A stretch of DNA of 51,016 nt from a virus. Below the pieces are notes generated by a model. It searched no databases. It was not told the DNA's origin and saw only the letters and a program-made list of their open reading frames with translations. Below are positions 42,387 to 50,456 of the stretch, in pieces. Position 1 is the first letter of the stretch; each line of letters begins with the position of its first letter. The stretch spans positions 1 through 51,016 of the IMG/VR virus record IMGVR_UViG_3300036781_000120. The stretch is one strand, 5' to 3'. The position numbers and the translations under genes are program-made.

Positions 42387-44492
42387 TTAATCTTTTTTAT
42401 AATAAGTACTTACAAATCCGTCCGCCGATAATATCAACCCCTTTGCCCAGGCAGGCATATCGCACATTCTTTCGTTAACTTGTTCTAGCGTTACGCTTTC
42501 ATCGCATTCGTTAACAGTTTCATCGTGAACATGGATTGCCGTATAAATTCCCGCATTCGCTAAATTCAAAAGTCCCTGAGCCAAAACATCTCTAGCGATC
42601 GCCTGCACAATGTTCTCGACCAGTTTACCGCCATATGTCTTTATCCGGGTCCACTTTTTAGTGGTCTGATCCATTCCCCAGTAAAGTATTTGTACCCCGA
42701 AATCTCCGGGCACCAGGCTAGCGTTTACGTAGTAAAGCGATCTACCGGAAGGCAGCGTAATAATTAAGTATTTACGCCGGTACTCAAATGATAAATCTTT
42801 TTGCATAAATACTTTTTCGCCTTTATCAATAGCCTTTTTAGCGGCCCGGTCTACATCGTACCAAAGCTTAACGATAGACGGATTAGCTTCGCGCCAAAGG
42901 GTAACAAGCGGTTGTAATTCTCTTTCGGTCAAACCCATATCGAGGGCGCCCATTTTAATAAGCGCATTAACGCCGCCCTGGTAACCAAGTGCAAGCTCTG
43001 AAATTTTACCTTTAGCACGGTAATCGGACGTTTTCGTAACCGCCTCTATCGGCACCTTGAACATTTGAGAAGCGGAAGCTTCGTAAATACGGCCATGCGT
43101 TGCAAACACTTCCATGCGCCAACGTTCACCGGCCAGCCACGCAATAACACGGGCTTCAATAGCGGAGTAATCCGAAATAACAAATTGTTTGCCCTTGGCC
43201 GGGATAAAGGCCGTACGGATCAGTTGTGAAAGCGTATCTGGGATAGCCCCGAATAACGTTTCCAGCATATCAGCGTCACCGCTTAAAACTATTTCCCTGG
43301 CTAAGTTCAAATCCTTATCGTGGTATTTTCCTTTAGGCAGGTTTTGAGGCTGTATAAGACGACCGCCCCAGCGCCCCGTCCTATTGGCGCCATAATATTG
43401 CAGTAAGCCGCGTACCCGGCTATCTGATCCCACGGCCTGCAGCATAGCTGCGTATTTTTTAACGGATGTTTTGCTGAGCTCTTGTCGGATCGTTAGAATT
43501 CGCTTTATAATCGGTTCGTCGAAACGTTCTATAAGTTTAGGAATTTCAGCTTTGCGGAGGTTATCAACTAATTCCCCCGTTTCGTCTTCAATCCATTTTC
43601 TTATTTGCGCGATGCTGTTAGGGTTGGATAACCTAGTTATTTTTATAGCTTCAGCAATTAAACGTTGCCGAAAGGCTGTATCCATTTCGATAGCGTTTCT
43701 AACGAGTAGCATGTTTATTTTAATACCCGTACTGTTTATTTTTTGGTCTAAATTCCAGACTAAACGCTCTATCGGCGGTATCCGTATAAAGGTCAAATGT
43801 TCGGTTATGGCGATTTCCGAATAAACGTCCTGAACGCAGTATCGGCCAAAAGCAAACCATTTTTCGAACTCATGTTCGGGTAAATTTCTAACACGATGCC
43901 CGTTTGCTTTCGTAGGTTTACAAGGGATGCACCAAAACCGAATTAACCCTGTACCCGTTTTATCTTTTTGGATATCCAGGTTTAATGCCGCGCCTGCCTG
44001 ATCGAGGGAAAAAGGCAATCCAGCTATTCCGCAAAGCACCATAGAGCAAAGCCATTGCGCCGGATCTAACTCGATTTCAAGGCAAGCCGATAAACAGGCT
44101 ATTTCGAAGGCCGCGTTATGGGCTATTTTTATAATTGTGGGATCTCGTAAATCCCTGATTAACTGATCCGGTAAAACGTCCGTTGCCAGGTCATAAAGAA
44201 TAACCGGGTTTTTGTCGTAGCCTACAGCTATCAGAAGTATTTCACAATCGGCGGCGTATTTATAAAGACCGGCGTTTTTTAAATTTACTTTCGAGAACGT
44301 TTCGATATCGATGTGTAAACGGCGCCTACCGATAAGTTTTTCGCGTTTTTCAAACTCCTTATAATAGGATATAGGTTTATCTTTCGGATAGCTGCCTGCC
44401 CCGTGTATATATTCATGCCTTTCGATTGCTTCGTTATCCCAGCCGTCGTATGATCGCCACGGTGCGGGTTCGCCTTGATATCCCTGATACAT
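42387..44492 (-). CDS. Family A DNA polymerase
   Basis: 701 aa. N-terminal 3'-5' exonuclease with LHIDIETFSKVNL and KIAHNAAFEIAC; polymerase motif A SDYSAIEARVIAWLAGE, motif B-like KISELALGYQGGVNALIKMG, motif C VHDETVNE near residue 655. No 5'-3' exonuclease domain. This is the phage replicase. It is read from a promoter at 44591-44621 through a structured leader, divergent to the plus-strand replication operon. Confidence 0.95.
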   Translation of the reverse strand: MYQGYQGEPAPWRSYDGWDNEAIERHEYIHGAGSYPKDKPISYYKEFEKREKLIGRRRLHIDIETFSKVNLKNAGLYKYAADCEILLIAVGYDKNPVILYDLATDVLPDQLIRDLRDPTIIKIAHNAAFEIACLSACLEIELDPAQWLCSMVLCGIAGLPFSLDQAGAALNLDIQKDKTGTGLIRFWCIPCKPTKANGHRVRNLPEHEFEKWFAFGRYCVQDVYSEIAITEHLTFIRIPPIERLVWNLDQKINSTGIKINMLLVRNAIEMDTAFRQRLIAEAIKITRLSNPNSIAQIRKWIEDETGELVDNLRKAEIPKLIERFDEPIIKRILTIRQELSKTSVKKYAAMLQAVGSDSRVRGLLQYYGANRTGRWGGRLIQPQNLPKGKYHDKDLNLAREIVLSGDADMLETLFGAIPDTLSQLIRTAFIPAKGKQFVISDYSAIEARVIAWLAGERWRMEVFATHGRIYEASASQMFKVPIEAVTKTSDYRAKGKISELALGYQGGVNALIKMGALDMGLTERELQPLVTLWREANPSIVKLWYDVDRAAKKAIDKGEKVFMQKDLSFEYRRKYLIITLPSGRSLYYVNASLVPGDFGVQILYWGMDQTTKKWTRIKTYGGKLVENIVQAIARDVLAQGLLNLANAGIYTAIHVHDETVNECDESVTLEQVNERMCDMPAWAKGLILSADGFVSTYYKKD

Positions 44493-44511
44493 AATTTATT
44501 TTAAAATAATA

Positions 44512-44591
44512 AAGTCCCGCTTACTCTCGCAGTTCGCAGGACTTCAACCTAAACCTTATCACAATAGGACGGGTGTGTCCTGAAGTAGGAC
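44512..44591 (-). promoter_or_regulatory. Structured leader of the polymerase mRNA, possible attenuator
   Basis: AAGTCCTGC/GCGGGACTT (44544-44536 with 44520-44512) forms a 9-bp terminator-like stem followed by TATTATTTT. An upstream TTCAGGAC near the mRNA 5' end could pair instead with GTCCTGC of this stem. Another palindrome, GTCCTGAAGTAGGAC, spans 44577-44591. Alternative pairings are the layout of an attenuator or riboswitch. Confidence 0.5.
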
Positions 44592-44621
44592 AAACATAAA
44601 AACAATAATGATAATAACAAA
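44591..44621 (-). promoter_or_regulatory. Promoter of the DNA polymerase unit
   Basis: Minus strand TTTG (44621-44618), 19-bp spacer, TATGTTTG (44598-44591). Lacks the TAACT/AGTTA dyad of the early promoters. Confidence 0.8.
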
Positions 44622-44644
44622 GAAAAAAATATTTTTTTTTATTG

Positions 44645-44675
44645 CTTGTTATTTCAAAAACAATTTACATATTTG
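44645..44675 (+). promoter_or_regulatory. Promoter of the plus-strand replication operon
   Basis: CTTG (44645-44648), 19-bp spacer, CATATTTG (44668-44675), one change from consensus in each box. The leader has TTTCTCA/TGAGAAA (44683-44689 with 44706-44712) and two TATTATACAAA copies. Confidence 0.65.
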
Positions 44676-44723
44676 CTCACTCTTTCTCAGGTATTATACA
44701 AAAAGTGAGAAACTATTATACAA

Positions 44724-44939
44724 ATGGATCAGGACATTTTATACACAAAAGAAAAATTAAATTTACTGGAAAAAGGCAAAAGCTATCCGGTAGAAAAATC
44801 TCAAACAGTCTATTCCGCTATCCGGGATAATCCTGATCTTTTTAAAAATAAAGAATTCTCTATCCGGACCGATAAGAAGCCTACCGTTTTACCTTCGGGC
44901 GAATCGAAATTTTTGCAGCGTGTTATACGAATTAAATAA
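44724..44939 (+). CDS. Hypothetical small protein, first of the operon
   Basis: 71 aa (MDQDILYTKEKLNLLEKGKS). Follows the 44645 promoter. No family recognised. Confidence 0.7.
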   Translation: MDQDILYTKEKLNLLEKGKSYPVEKSQTVYSAIRDNPDLFKNKEFSIRTDKKPTVLPSGESKFLQRVIRIK

Positions 44940-44962
44940 ATAAATAACTTAAAAATCAAATT

Positions 44963-45382
44963 ATGAAAATTGAATTTTCTATCGAGGCTGAAACAGCGGC
45001 CGAACTATTAAAAGGCTTGCAAAACTTTGTCGGTTCTACCGGCATAGGTGAAAATGCAGGAGCAAAAGGCAACAAAAAGGGTGCTTCGGACGACGCGGAA
45101 GAAGACAAACCCGCTAAAAAGATTGTCAAAAAAGTAGTTGAAGAAGAGGCCGAAGACAAAGCACCTACGCACGAAGATGCCCGCGCCGCAATTGTGAACC
45201 TGGCTAAAAAATTAGAATGGGATCCAGCCCCGCCGAAAATCCAGGCATTCACTAAAAAGTTTGCCAAAGCACACGATTTGATGGAAGACGACGGCGAAAC
45301 ACTTATCCAACGTATCCCGCAAATCCCGGTTAAAAAGTTAAAAGCGTTTTTACAGGCAATCAAAGACGAGGGAGAAATATAA
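44963..45382 (+). CDS. Hypothetical acidic/basic protein
   Basis: 139 aa. Highly charged centre (SDDAEEDKPAKKIVKKVVEE), probably disordered, with a helical C-terminus. Precedes the DUF2800 gene by 3 bp. May act with the ssDNA-binding proteins; no family. Confidence 0.72.
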   Translation: MKIEFSIEAETAAELLKGLQNFVGSTGIGENAGAKGNKKGASDDAEEDKPAKKIVKKVVEEEAEDKAPTHEDARAAIVNLAKKLEWDPAPPKIQAFTKKFAKAHDLMEDDGETLIQRIPQIPVKKLKAFLQAIKDEGEI

Positions 45383-45385
45383 TCG

Positions 45386-46555
45386 ATGGCCCACGCAATA
45401 CTATCGCCTTCAGCGGCAAGTCGCTGGCTTACGTGTACGCCTTCCGCAAGGCTGGAACTTAATTTCGAAAACACGGAAAGTGATTTCGCAAGAGAGGGAA
45501 CGCTCGCGCATGCTATTTGCGAATGTCTTTTAAACGGCTATTTAGCAAGCGGGTCACCGTTTCTTACTATAGCAGAATGGAAGTATTTTAAAGATCAGGA
45601 GTTTTACACCGAAGCCATGTACGAGCATTGCCAGGCTTACGCCTCCTATGTTCTTAGCTTTTTCGCTGAAGGTGATATATTGCGCGTAGAAGACAAAATA
45701 AACTTGTCTGCGTTCGTTCCTGAGAGTTTCGGCACGTCCGATAGCTGGATTTATAAAACCGCAACCAAACATTTACATGTTCTTGACCTTAAATACGGAA
45801 AAGGTGTTCCGGTATCGGCTGATAGCAATAAGCAGCTTAAGCTTTACGCTTTAGGCATACTGGAAGAGTTGCTATGCCTGTATGATGTTGAAACCGTTAC
45901 GCTGCATATCTATCAGCCGCGCATTCAGAACAATTCGGATTTTACTATATCGGTAAAAGACTTATTAGCCTGGCGCAAAAAGATCGAACCACTTGCTAAA
46001 CTGGCTTTCGACGGTGAAGGCGAATTCGTTGCCGGTGATCACTGTTTATTTTGCAGGGCTAAAGCTACGTGTCGCGCAATTGCTGAATATAATACAGAGC
46101 TTGCAAAGCACGATTTCAAAGATCCGAATTTGCTTGACGACGAAGAGATAATCGAAGTTATCGAACGAAAGAGTATTTTTGAGAGCTGGATAAAAGCAGT
46201 AAGCGAACATGCTTTAAGCGAAGCTGTAAAAGGTAAAAACTGGCCCGGCTACAAACTAGTCGAAGGCAAAGCGGATCGTAAGTACAAGGACGAAAACGAG
46301 ATCGTAAGAACATTAACAAAGCATTTGAATTTCGGCTACGTTTCGGAAATCTACAAACCGCAGCAGCTTTTAGGAATTACTGAGCTCACTAAAAAACTGG
46401 GTACTGAAAACTTTAATACTTACGTAGCGCCTTTACTCATTAAACCGAAAGGCGCACCGACTCTGGTTCCTGAAAGCGACAAGCGGTCGGTATTCAGTAA
46501 TTCGCAAAGCGATTTTAACGACGGCTTTTCCGAAGAGGACAGCTGGGATATTTAA
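45386..46555 (+). CDS. DUF2800 (Cas4/RecB-like nuclease) protein
   Basis: 389 aa. SPSAASRWLTCTPSARLELN, REGTLAHAICECLL, VLDLKYGKGVPVSADSNKQL and CLFCRAKATC fit DUF2800, a PD-(D/E)XK nuclease with a C-terminal Cys cluster as in Cas4/RecB. Expected in recombination or end processing with DUF2815. The C-terminus ends EEDSWDI. Confidence 0.85.
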   Translation: MAHAILSPSAASRWLTCTPSARLELNFENTESDFAREGTLAHAICECLLNGYLASGSPFLTIAEWKYFKDQEFYTEAMYEHCQAYASYVLSFFAEGDILRVEDKINLSAFVPESFGTSDSWIYKTATKHLHVLDLKYGKGVPVSADSNKQLKLYALGILEELLCLYDVETVTLHIYQPRIQNNSDFTISVKDLLAWRKKIEPLAKLAFDGEGEFVAGDHCLFCRAKATCRAIAEYNTELAKHDFKDPNLLDDEEIIEVIERKSIFESWIKAVSEHALSEAVKGKNWPGYKLVEGKADRKYKDENEIVRTLTKHLNFGYVSEIYKPQQLLGITELTKKLGTENFNTYVAPLLIKPKGAPTLVPESDKRSVFSNSQSDFNDGFSEEDSWDI

Positions 46556-46579
46556 TTAACAATTTTAAAATTTAAACAT

Positions 46580-47224
46580 ATGGGATTAACAGGCGTTAAG
46601 GTGGTGTTACCACCAATCCGTTTTAGTTATTTGAAAGCAATTTCGCCTAAAATAAATGACGACGGCAGGGAGGACTATGGTTCTCAATTAATAGTTGATA
46701 AAGACGATACGAAAACTATCCGAATGATCGAAAAAGCTTTACAGGGTGCATTTGAAGAGGGCAAAGGCCTTTTAGGTATTAAGGTCGATAAAATGCCGGC
46801 AAAACTGAAAACGACGTATTTTGACGGCGACGAAGATAAAAATAACGGCAACCCGCCCGACGAATGTACGCAAGGTTGCATGTGCTTAAACACTTCGTCA
46901 AACCGTAAAGTAGAAGTGTTCCACGGCAACCCGCCTATGCCGTTAACTAATCCGGATAAAATTTATTCGGGTATGTACGGCCGTGCTAGCGTTACGTTTA
47001 AAGCTTACGTAACTAAAGACGGCGGTAAGGGTATCGCATGCTATCTGAATGGCATACAAAAGACCAAGGACGGCGCCAGGCTCGACGGTATGAGCAGTTC
47101 TCGCTCTGCATTCGACGACGGATTCGACGATCTGGAAATCGACGACGATTACAACAACGATTTTGCGGACGAACCGACAAAAAAGAAAGTCGTTAAAAAA
47201 GAAGTAGACGACTGGGACATCTAA
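46580..47224 (+). CDS. DUF2815 single-stranded DNA-binding protein
   Basis: 214 aa. KVVLPPIRFSYLKAISPKIN, SQLIVDKDDTKTIRMIEKAL and YSGMYGRASVTFKAY fit DUF2815 (gp2.5-like ssDNA-binding). A long acidic tail ends VDDWDI, like SSB tips that recruit partner proteins. It follows DUF2800 at 24 bp and is the likely SSB of the replication operon. Confidence 0.86.
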   Translation: MGLTGVKVVLPPIRFSYLKAISPKINDDGREDYGSQLIVDKDDTKTIRMIEKALQGAFEEGKGLLGIKVDKMPAKLKTTYFDGDEDKNNGNPPDECTQGCMCLNTSSNRKVEVFHGNPPMPLTNPDKIYSGMYGRASVTFKAYVTKDGGKGIACYLNGIQKTKDGARLDGMSSSRSAFDDGFDDLEIDDDYNNDFADEPTKKKVVKKEVDDWDI

Positions 47225-47235
47225 AACCCTGCATC

Positions 47236-47285
47236 TACCTAAGTAAAACACCGGAACGCTCACAAGGCTTCCGGTTTTCCAGGTA
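47236..47285 (+). ncRNA. Structured leader/terminator RNA element, copy 2
   Basis: Outer TACCT/AGGTA (47236-47240 with 47281-47285), stem ACCGGAA/TTCCGGT (47250-47256 with 47269-47275), loop CGCTCACAAGGC, then TTTTCC and an AAACCAA leader. Same layout as 30949-30999 with compensating base changes. Confidence 0.6.
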
Positions 47286-47304
47286 TAAAACCAAATTAAA
47301 TATT

Positions 47305-47739
47305 ATGAAACAAATTATCACATTAGCCGAGGCTGAAATCGAAAAAGTTAAACAAAAAATTTCCCAGTTAGAGCATGAAAAAGCAGAAGCGTTACGCGAT
47401 GCAACTTGCTCTCAGAACCAGATCGATACGGAAACGGTCGAACTCGAAAAACTGGAATACAGTTTAAATCAGTTGCTTAAAAAGTTTCCAAATGACTTTC
47501 CGCAAATAGAGAAAGGCGCTAGCCCGCTTGCTGCCACGAAAACAGCCGGTAAACCCTCGCAAATAATAACTTTAGACGATTTACGCCATTTAATCAGTGC
47601 TCTTTCTAGAAAAGGAAAAAGGGTCGTCGTTAAAGAAATATTTTCCGATTACGGATACGACCGATTGCCTGAAGTACAAGAAAAAGATTACGTTGGTATT
47701 TTTAACGCCTTATCGGAATTACTACAGCAAATAGTATGA
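47305..47739 (+). CDS. Coiled-coil protein
   Basis: 144 aa. Residues 1-60 are heptad-rich (IEKVKQKISQLEHEKAEALR), the rest a compact alpha/beta tail (LDDLRHLISALSRKGKRVVV). Overlaps the next gene (ATGA). Possibly a scaffolding or SSB-interacting factor; unknown. Confidence 0.72.
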   Translation: MKQIITLAEAEIEKVKQKISQLEHEKAEALRDATCSQNQIDTETVELEKLEYSLNQLLKKFPNDFPQIEKGASPLAATKTAGKPSQIITLDDLRHLISALSRKGKRVVVKEIFSDYGYDRLPEVQEKDYVGIFNALSELLQQIV

Positions 47740-47903
47740 AAGAAGTAAAATACCAATACGACGCAAAGCCGGCACCGCTTTATTACGAGGTACTATCGTG
47801 CACCGGCGAACTTCTTTTTAAGGATGAATGTTACGCTATTTGTAACAGCTTCATAATCGTTAATCAAATTAAAGGCGTACGCCCTAAACCAGTTTATGAG
47901 TAA
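47736..47903 (+). CDS. Hypothetical small protein
   Basis: 55 aa (MKEVKYQYDAKPAPLYYEVL, then Cys near CTGELLFKDECYAIC). Coupled by ATGA upstream and TAATG downstream. No family. Confidence 0.68.
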   Translation: MKEVKYQYDAKPAPLYYEVLSCTGELLFKDECYAICNSFIIVNQIKGVRPKPVYE

Positions 47904-48562
47904 TGAAAGTATTTAGCCTTATATACAAGGATTCTTTACCGTTTTTACGCGTAAAGAATCCTATCGAAAACGACGGCCGCCTGATCTCCCGCGAATGCTG
48001 GCAGCAACACGACGACGCGTATTCCAACGAAGCTATTAAAGTACTTAATCCCACTGCTAACCAACGGGAGTATTTCGGGGCGGAACTGGATATACTTTGG
48101 CGCTTTACCGAAGATAAAGGGGAAACCTGGATCGAAGTTTCAGAGCCAAACTTTATCGGCACGTCGCCGGAAAACTACGAACAGGTTTTCAGAGTTAAGC
48201 CGCGTAAAGAAGTACCGTACCAGGAACGCGTTAAAGACTGGATAGGATCCACTTTCAGCGAAGAGGCGGTAACAGATATCCCGGAACGCTGCCACAGGTT
48301 TATCGAAGAGGCAATAGAGTTGGTACAGGCTTTAGGAATGCCGAAGGACGATATTATCCGGCACATCGTGCGCACTTATTCACGGCCCGTAGGCGACCCG
48401 GTACAAGAGGTAGGCGGCGTTATGGTAACGCTTAACGGTTTAGCTACAGCGGCCGGCATAGATGTGCTCACAGCTGCGGAAACTGAGTTAAGCGCAAATA
48501 TTAAAAACGCAGAGGCTATTCGCGAAAAATGGTTAAGTAAAACTGTAATATCCCCTTTATAA
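47903..48562 (+). CDS. MazG-like nucleotide pyrophosphohydrolase
   Basis: 219 aa. The C-terminal half has HRFIEEAIELVQALGMPKDD and RPVGDPVQEVGGVMVTLNGL, the acidic residue pattern (ExxE, DxxxE) of MazG-like enzymes that hydrolyse NTPs or (p)ppGpp-type alarmones. The N-terminal ~115 residues are a separate domain I do not recognise. Last gene of the operon, ending at a strong two-way terminator. Confidence 0.78.
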   Translation: MKVFSLIYKDSLPFLRVKNPIENDGRLISRECWQQHDDAYSNEAIKVLNPTANQREYFGAELDILWRFTEDKGETWIEVSEPNFIGTSPENYEQVFRVKPRKEVPYQERVKDWIGSTFSEEAVTDIPERCHRFIEEAIELVQALGMPKDDIIRHIVRTYSRPVGDPVQEVGGVMVTLNGLATAAGIDVLTAAETELSANIKNAEAIREKWLSKTVISPL

Positions 48563-48568
48563 TAAAAA

Positions 48569-48625
48569 AAACCGTATCGCGAGATTACGGTTTAGTTTGC
48601 AACCCTGGAATAATATTCCGGGGTT
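48569..48625. terminator. Paired two-way terminators between convergent operons
   Basis: AAACCGTA...TACGGTTT (48569-48593) with CGCGAG in the loop and A/T runs on both sides, then AACCCtGGAAT-AAT-ATTCCgGGGTT (48601-48625) followed by TTT. They end the plus-strand replication operon and the minus-strand late operon. Confidence 0.9.
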
Positions 48626-48626
48626 T

Positions 48627-48908
48627 TTAGTTTATCTTAATCCCCCAAAAGTCTTCAGCCTTTTGCAGTATAAGCACTACGACACCCATATATTCAAGTA
48701 CTTGCTGTTTTACAGCTACCGGTATCGTAGAGATCCCGGTAAATACTATAGGTATGATAAGCACGAAAAAGGTTATCATTTTAAAAATAGCCTTTACTTT
48801 GTCCGGGGTAGGCAGGGTTAAACCCGACAGACCTATTACTGTTTTAGTGTTTGCTTCATCCGTAACTACAGGCTGCTGCGTTACGACTGGTTGTGATTCT
48901 TCGCTCAT
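48627..48908 (-). CDS. Small membrane protein, holin candidate
   Basis: 93 aa. Soluble, Gln/Val/Thr-rich N-terminus (QPVVTQQPVVTDEA), hydrophobic IFKMITFFVLIIPIVFTGIS and VGVVVLI-like second helix near the end. Last gene of the late operon. Size and topology fit a holin; no motif proves it. Confidence 0.65.
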   Translation of the reverse strand: MSEESQPVVTQQPVVTDEANTKTVIGLSGLTLPTPDKVKAIFKMITFFVLIIPIVFTGISTIPVAVKQQVLEYMGVVVLILQKAEDFWGIKIN

Positions 48909-49090
48909 GCTAATAAAGTTTTAATTGTGTTTGCAATCGGTTTTAAGTTTCCGGCGCTGTCGTACATACCGAAATGTGCTTCTTTTGTTAAACCTCTGGC
49001 CGGTTCGTCTAAAAGCTCGTAAAGCGTTTTTTCATACCCACTAAAGGCCGTCATCATGTTAGCGTACTTTAGTCCAAATATCTTTTCCAT
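48905..49090 (-). CDS. Hypothetical small late protein
   Basis: 61 aa (SGYEKTLYELLDEPARGLTK). Overlaps both neighbours. No membrane segment. Function unknown; sits in the presumed lysis block. Confidence 0.62.
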   Translation of the reverse strand: MEKIFGLKYANMMTAFSGYEKTLYELLDEPARGLTKEAHFGMYDSAGNLKPIANTIKTLLA

Positions 49091-49442
49091 TTATTACCTG
49101 ATGCGTATAATAACCTACGTTTCTAAAACCGGGCTTAACATACACTGTCCGTGTCTTAACCGTTCTTATACTGTCAAGGTTAGCGATAGCCGCCCAGATA
49201 TCCCGAAACTGATATTGGCTCTCGTGGTTTAAACTATCGATCTTATGATTAGTATTAACGTTTTCCTGGTGTGCGATTTCCCGGCTTTTTTGTACGTCTC
49301 CGCGAATGTCTTTAATGTCTCCCCGGATAGTAGCTATGCCCATAGTGCCGCCGATTATAAGCGGGATTAAGGCGGATGCGATATAAATGAGCGTTACCCA
49401 TTTAACATTTCGCATATACTCGTTACGTTCTTCGTTGCTCAC
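49059..49442 (-). CDS. Membrane-anchored protein, spanin-like
   Basis: 127 aa from GTG at 49442 (ATG at 49415 also possible). One N-terminal membrane helix (VTLIYIASALIPLIIGG) followed by a helical extracytoplasmic part (IKDIRGDVQKSREIAHQE). This type fits an inner-membrane spanin; the outer partner is not obvious. Confidence 0.68.
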   Translation of the reverse strand: MSNEERNEYMRNVKWVTLIYIASALIPLIIGGTMGIATIRGDIKDIRGDVQKSREIAHQENVNTNHKIDSLNHESQYQFRDIWAAIANLDSIRTVKTRTVYVKPGFRNVGYYTHQVINGKDIWTKVR

Positions 49443-49578
49443 AATCTTTTAATTTAAATTTTAACAATTCGTTTTCAATTTTTAAGCTTTTGTATTTCTT
49501 ATAGTTCCAGACGTTTACCATTGCAAAAACCATGCTAATTAAAATTATCGCCCAGAGAAAGTAATCGTTTGTTTGCAT
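49423..49578 (-). CDS. Tiny membrane protein
   Basis: 51 aa with an N-terminal helix (FLWAIILISMVFAMVNVW) and a basic coiled tail (KSLKIENELLKFKLKDCEQR). Overlaps both neighbours. Could be a holin or spanin subunit. Confidence 0.6.
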   Translation of the reverse strand: MQTNDYFLWAIILISMVFAMVNVWNYKKYKSLKIENELLKFKLKDCEQRRT

Positions 49579-49915
49579 AGTTTAGGCCGTAAAAAATTAA
49601 CGTTACTAATAAGAAGAAACACACTTGCCAGTTATGATCATAAATCCATTTAGTTTTTGAAAATAAGCAAAGTACATAGTAGCAATAAATAAAGACCAAG
49701 TTACAAATAAAATATCTTAAAAATAGCTGTTCGACTTTTTCCAGTTTAACGTTACTGGAACTGAGCCACGTATAAAATAACCCGCCGAACACAATAATCG
49801 GAACTATATTGAATAACACCTGGCACCGTCTGCACCAATCCCCGAAATACAGGTGTCCGGCTATGAATAAAGGATACCCATGTGTTAACAGCAATATAGT
49901 TCCACGCCTGCTCAT
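49535..49915 (-). CDS. Multi-pass membrane protein
   Basis: 126 aa, about three membrane helices (FNIVPIIVFGGLFYTWL, YFICNLVFIYCYYVLCLF, VCFFLLVTLIFYGLNY). Fits a holin-like or antiholin-like protein. The ATG overlaps the upstream stop. Confidence 0.66.
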   Translation of the reverse strand: MSRRGTILLLTHGYPLFIAGHLYFGDWCRRCQVLFNIVPIIVFGGLFYTWLSSSNVKLEKVEQLFLRYFICNLVFIYCYYVLCLFSKTKWIYDHNWQVCFFLLVTLIFYGLNYANKRLLSLGDNFN

Positions 49916-50439
49916 GGTTTCGGCGGGTGTGTTGGATCTGGTGGCACAGGATCACCTTCAATAGATTCGACTTTAGGCTTAACAATAGCTTGGTAAACCA
50001 GTTCGGCTACAGCTGTAAATTTCTGTATTGGCGTTTCCGGGCTTAGTAAAACAGCAAGTAAGCTACCTAATCCCTGCGATATAATCTTCCAGGTATTACC
50101 GTTTTTAGATTTTAAATAAGCAGCAAGTTCGCTAATAGCTTCATCAAGCGTTAAAGGTACGTGTGATTGCACCGCGTTAAGATCTTTGAGCACGATATCT
50201 ATAAAGCCATGCAGCACGTCCGTAGATAAGCCCGGATAAGCTTTTTGAATGGCCGGCAGAATCAGGTCTACCTGATTAACATATTTGTTTGCGATTGCGA
50301 TTACACCATAAGCATAACCTGCGGCTTTCTTTTCGTCTTCAGAAAGCAAATCGTAAATTTTCTCGGCGTTGCTGAAGATCGCTTTGATCCAACTGCCTAT
50401 GCTGTTTATAGCATTTTCCAGAGCGGTTAATAGTGACAT
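49912..50439 (-). CDS. Hypothetical late protein
   Basis: 175 aa, helical (NAINSIGSWIKAIFSNAEKI, AAYLKSKNGNTWKIISQGLG) with a proline-rich C-terminus (VPPDPTHPPKP). First gene after the tailspike. No catalytic lysin motif is visible. Could be a structural or lysis-associated protein. Confidence 0.66.
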   Translation of the reverse strand: MSLLTALENAINSIGSWIKAIFSNAEKIYDLLSEDEKKAAGYAYGVIAIANKYVNQVDLILPAIQKAYPGLSTDVLHGFIDIVLKDLNAVQSHVPLTLDEAISELAAYLKSKNGNTWKIISQGLGSLLAVLLSPETPIQKFTAVAELVYQAIVKPKVESIEGDPVPPDPTHPPKP

Positions 50440-50456
50440 ATTTATTTGTTTTTAAG

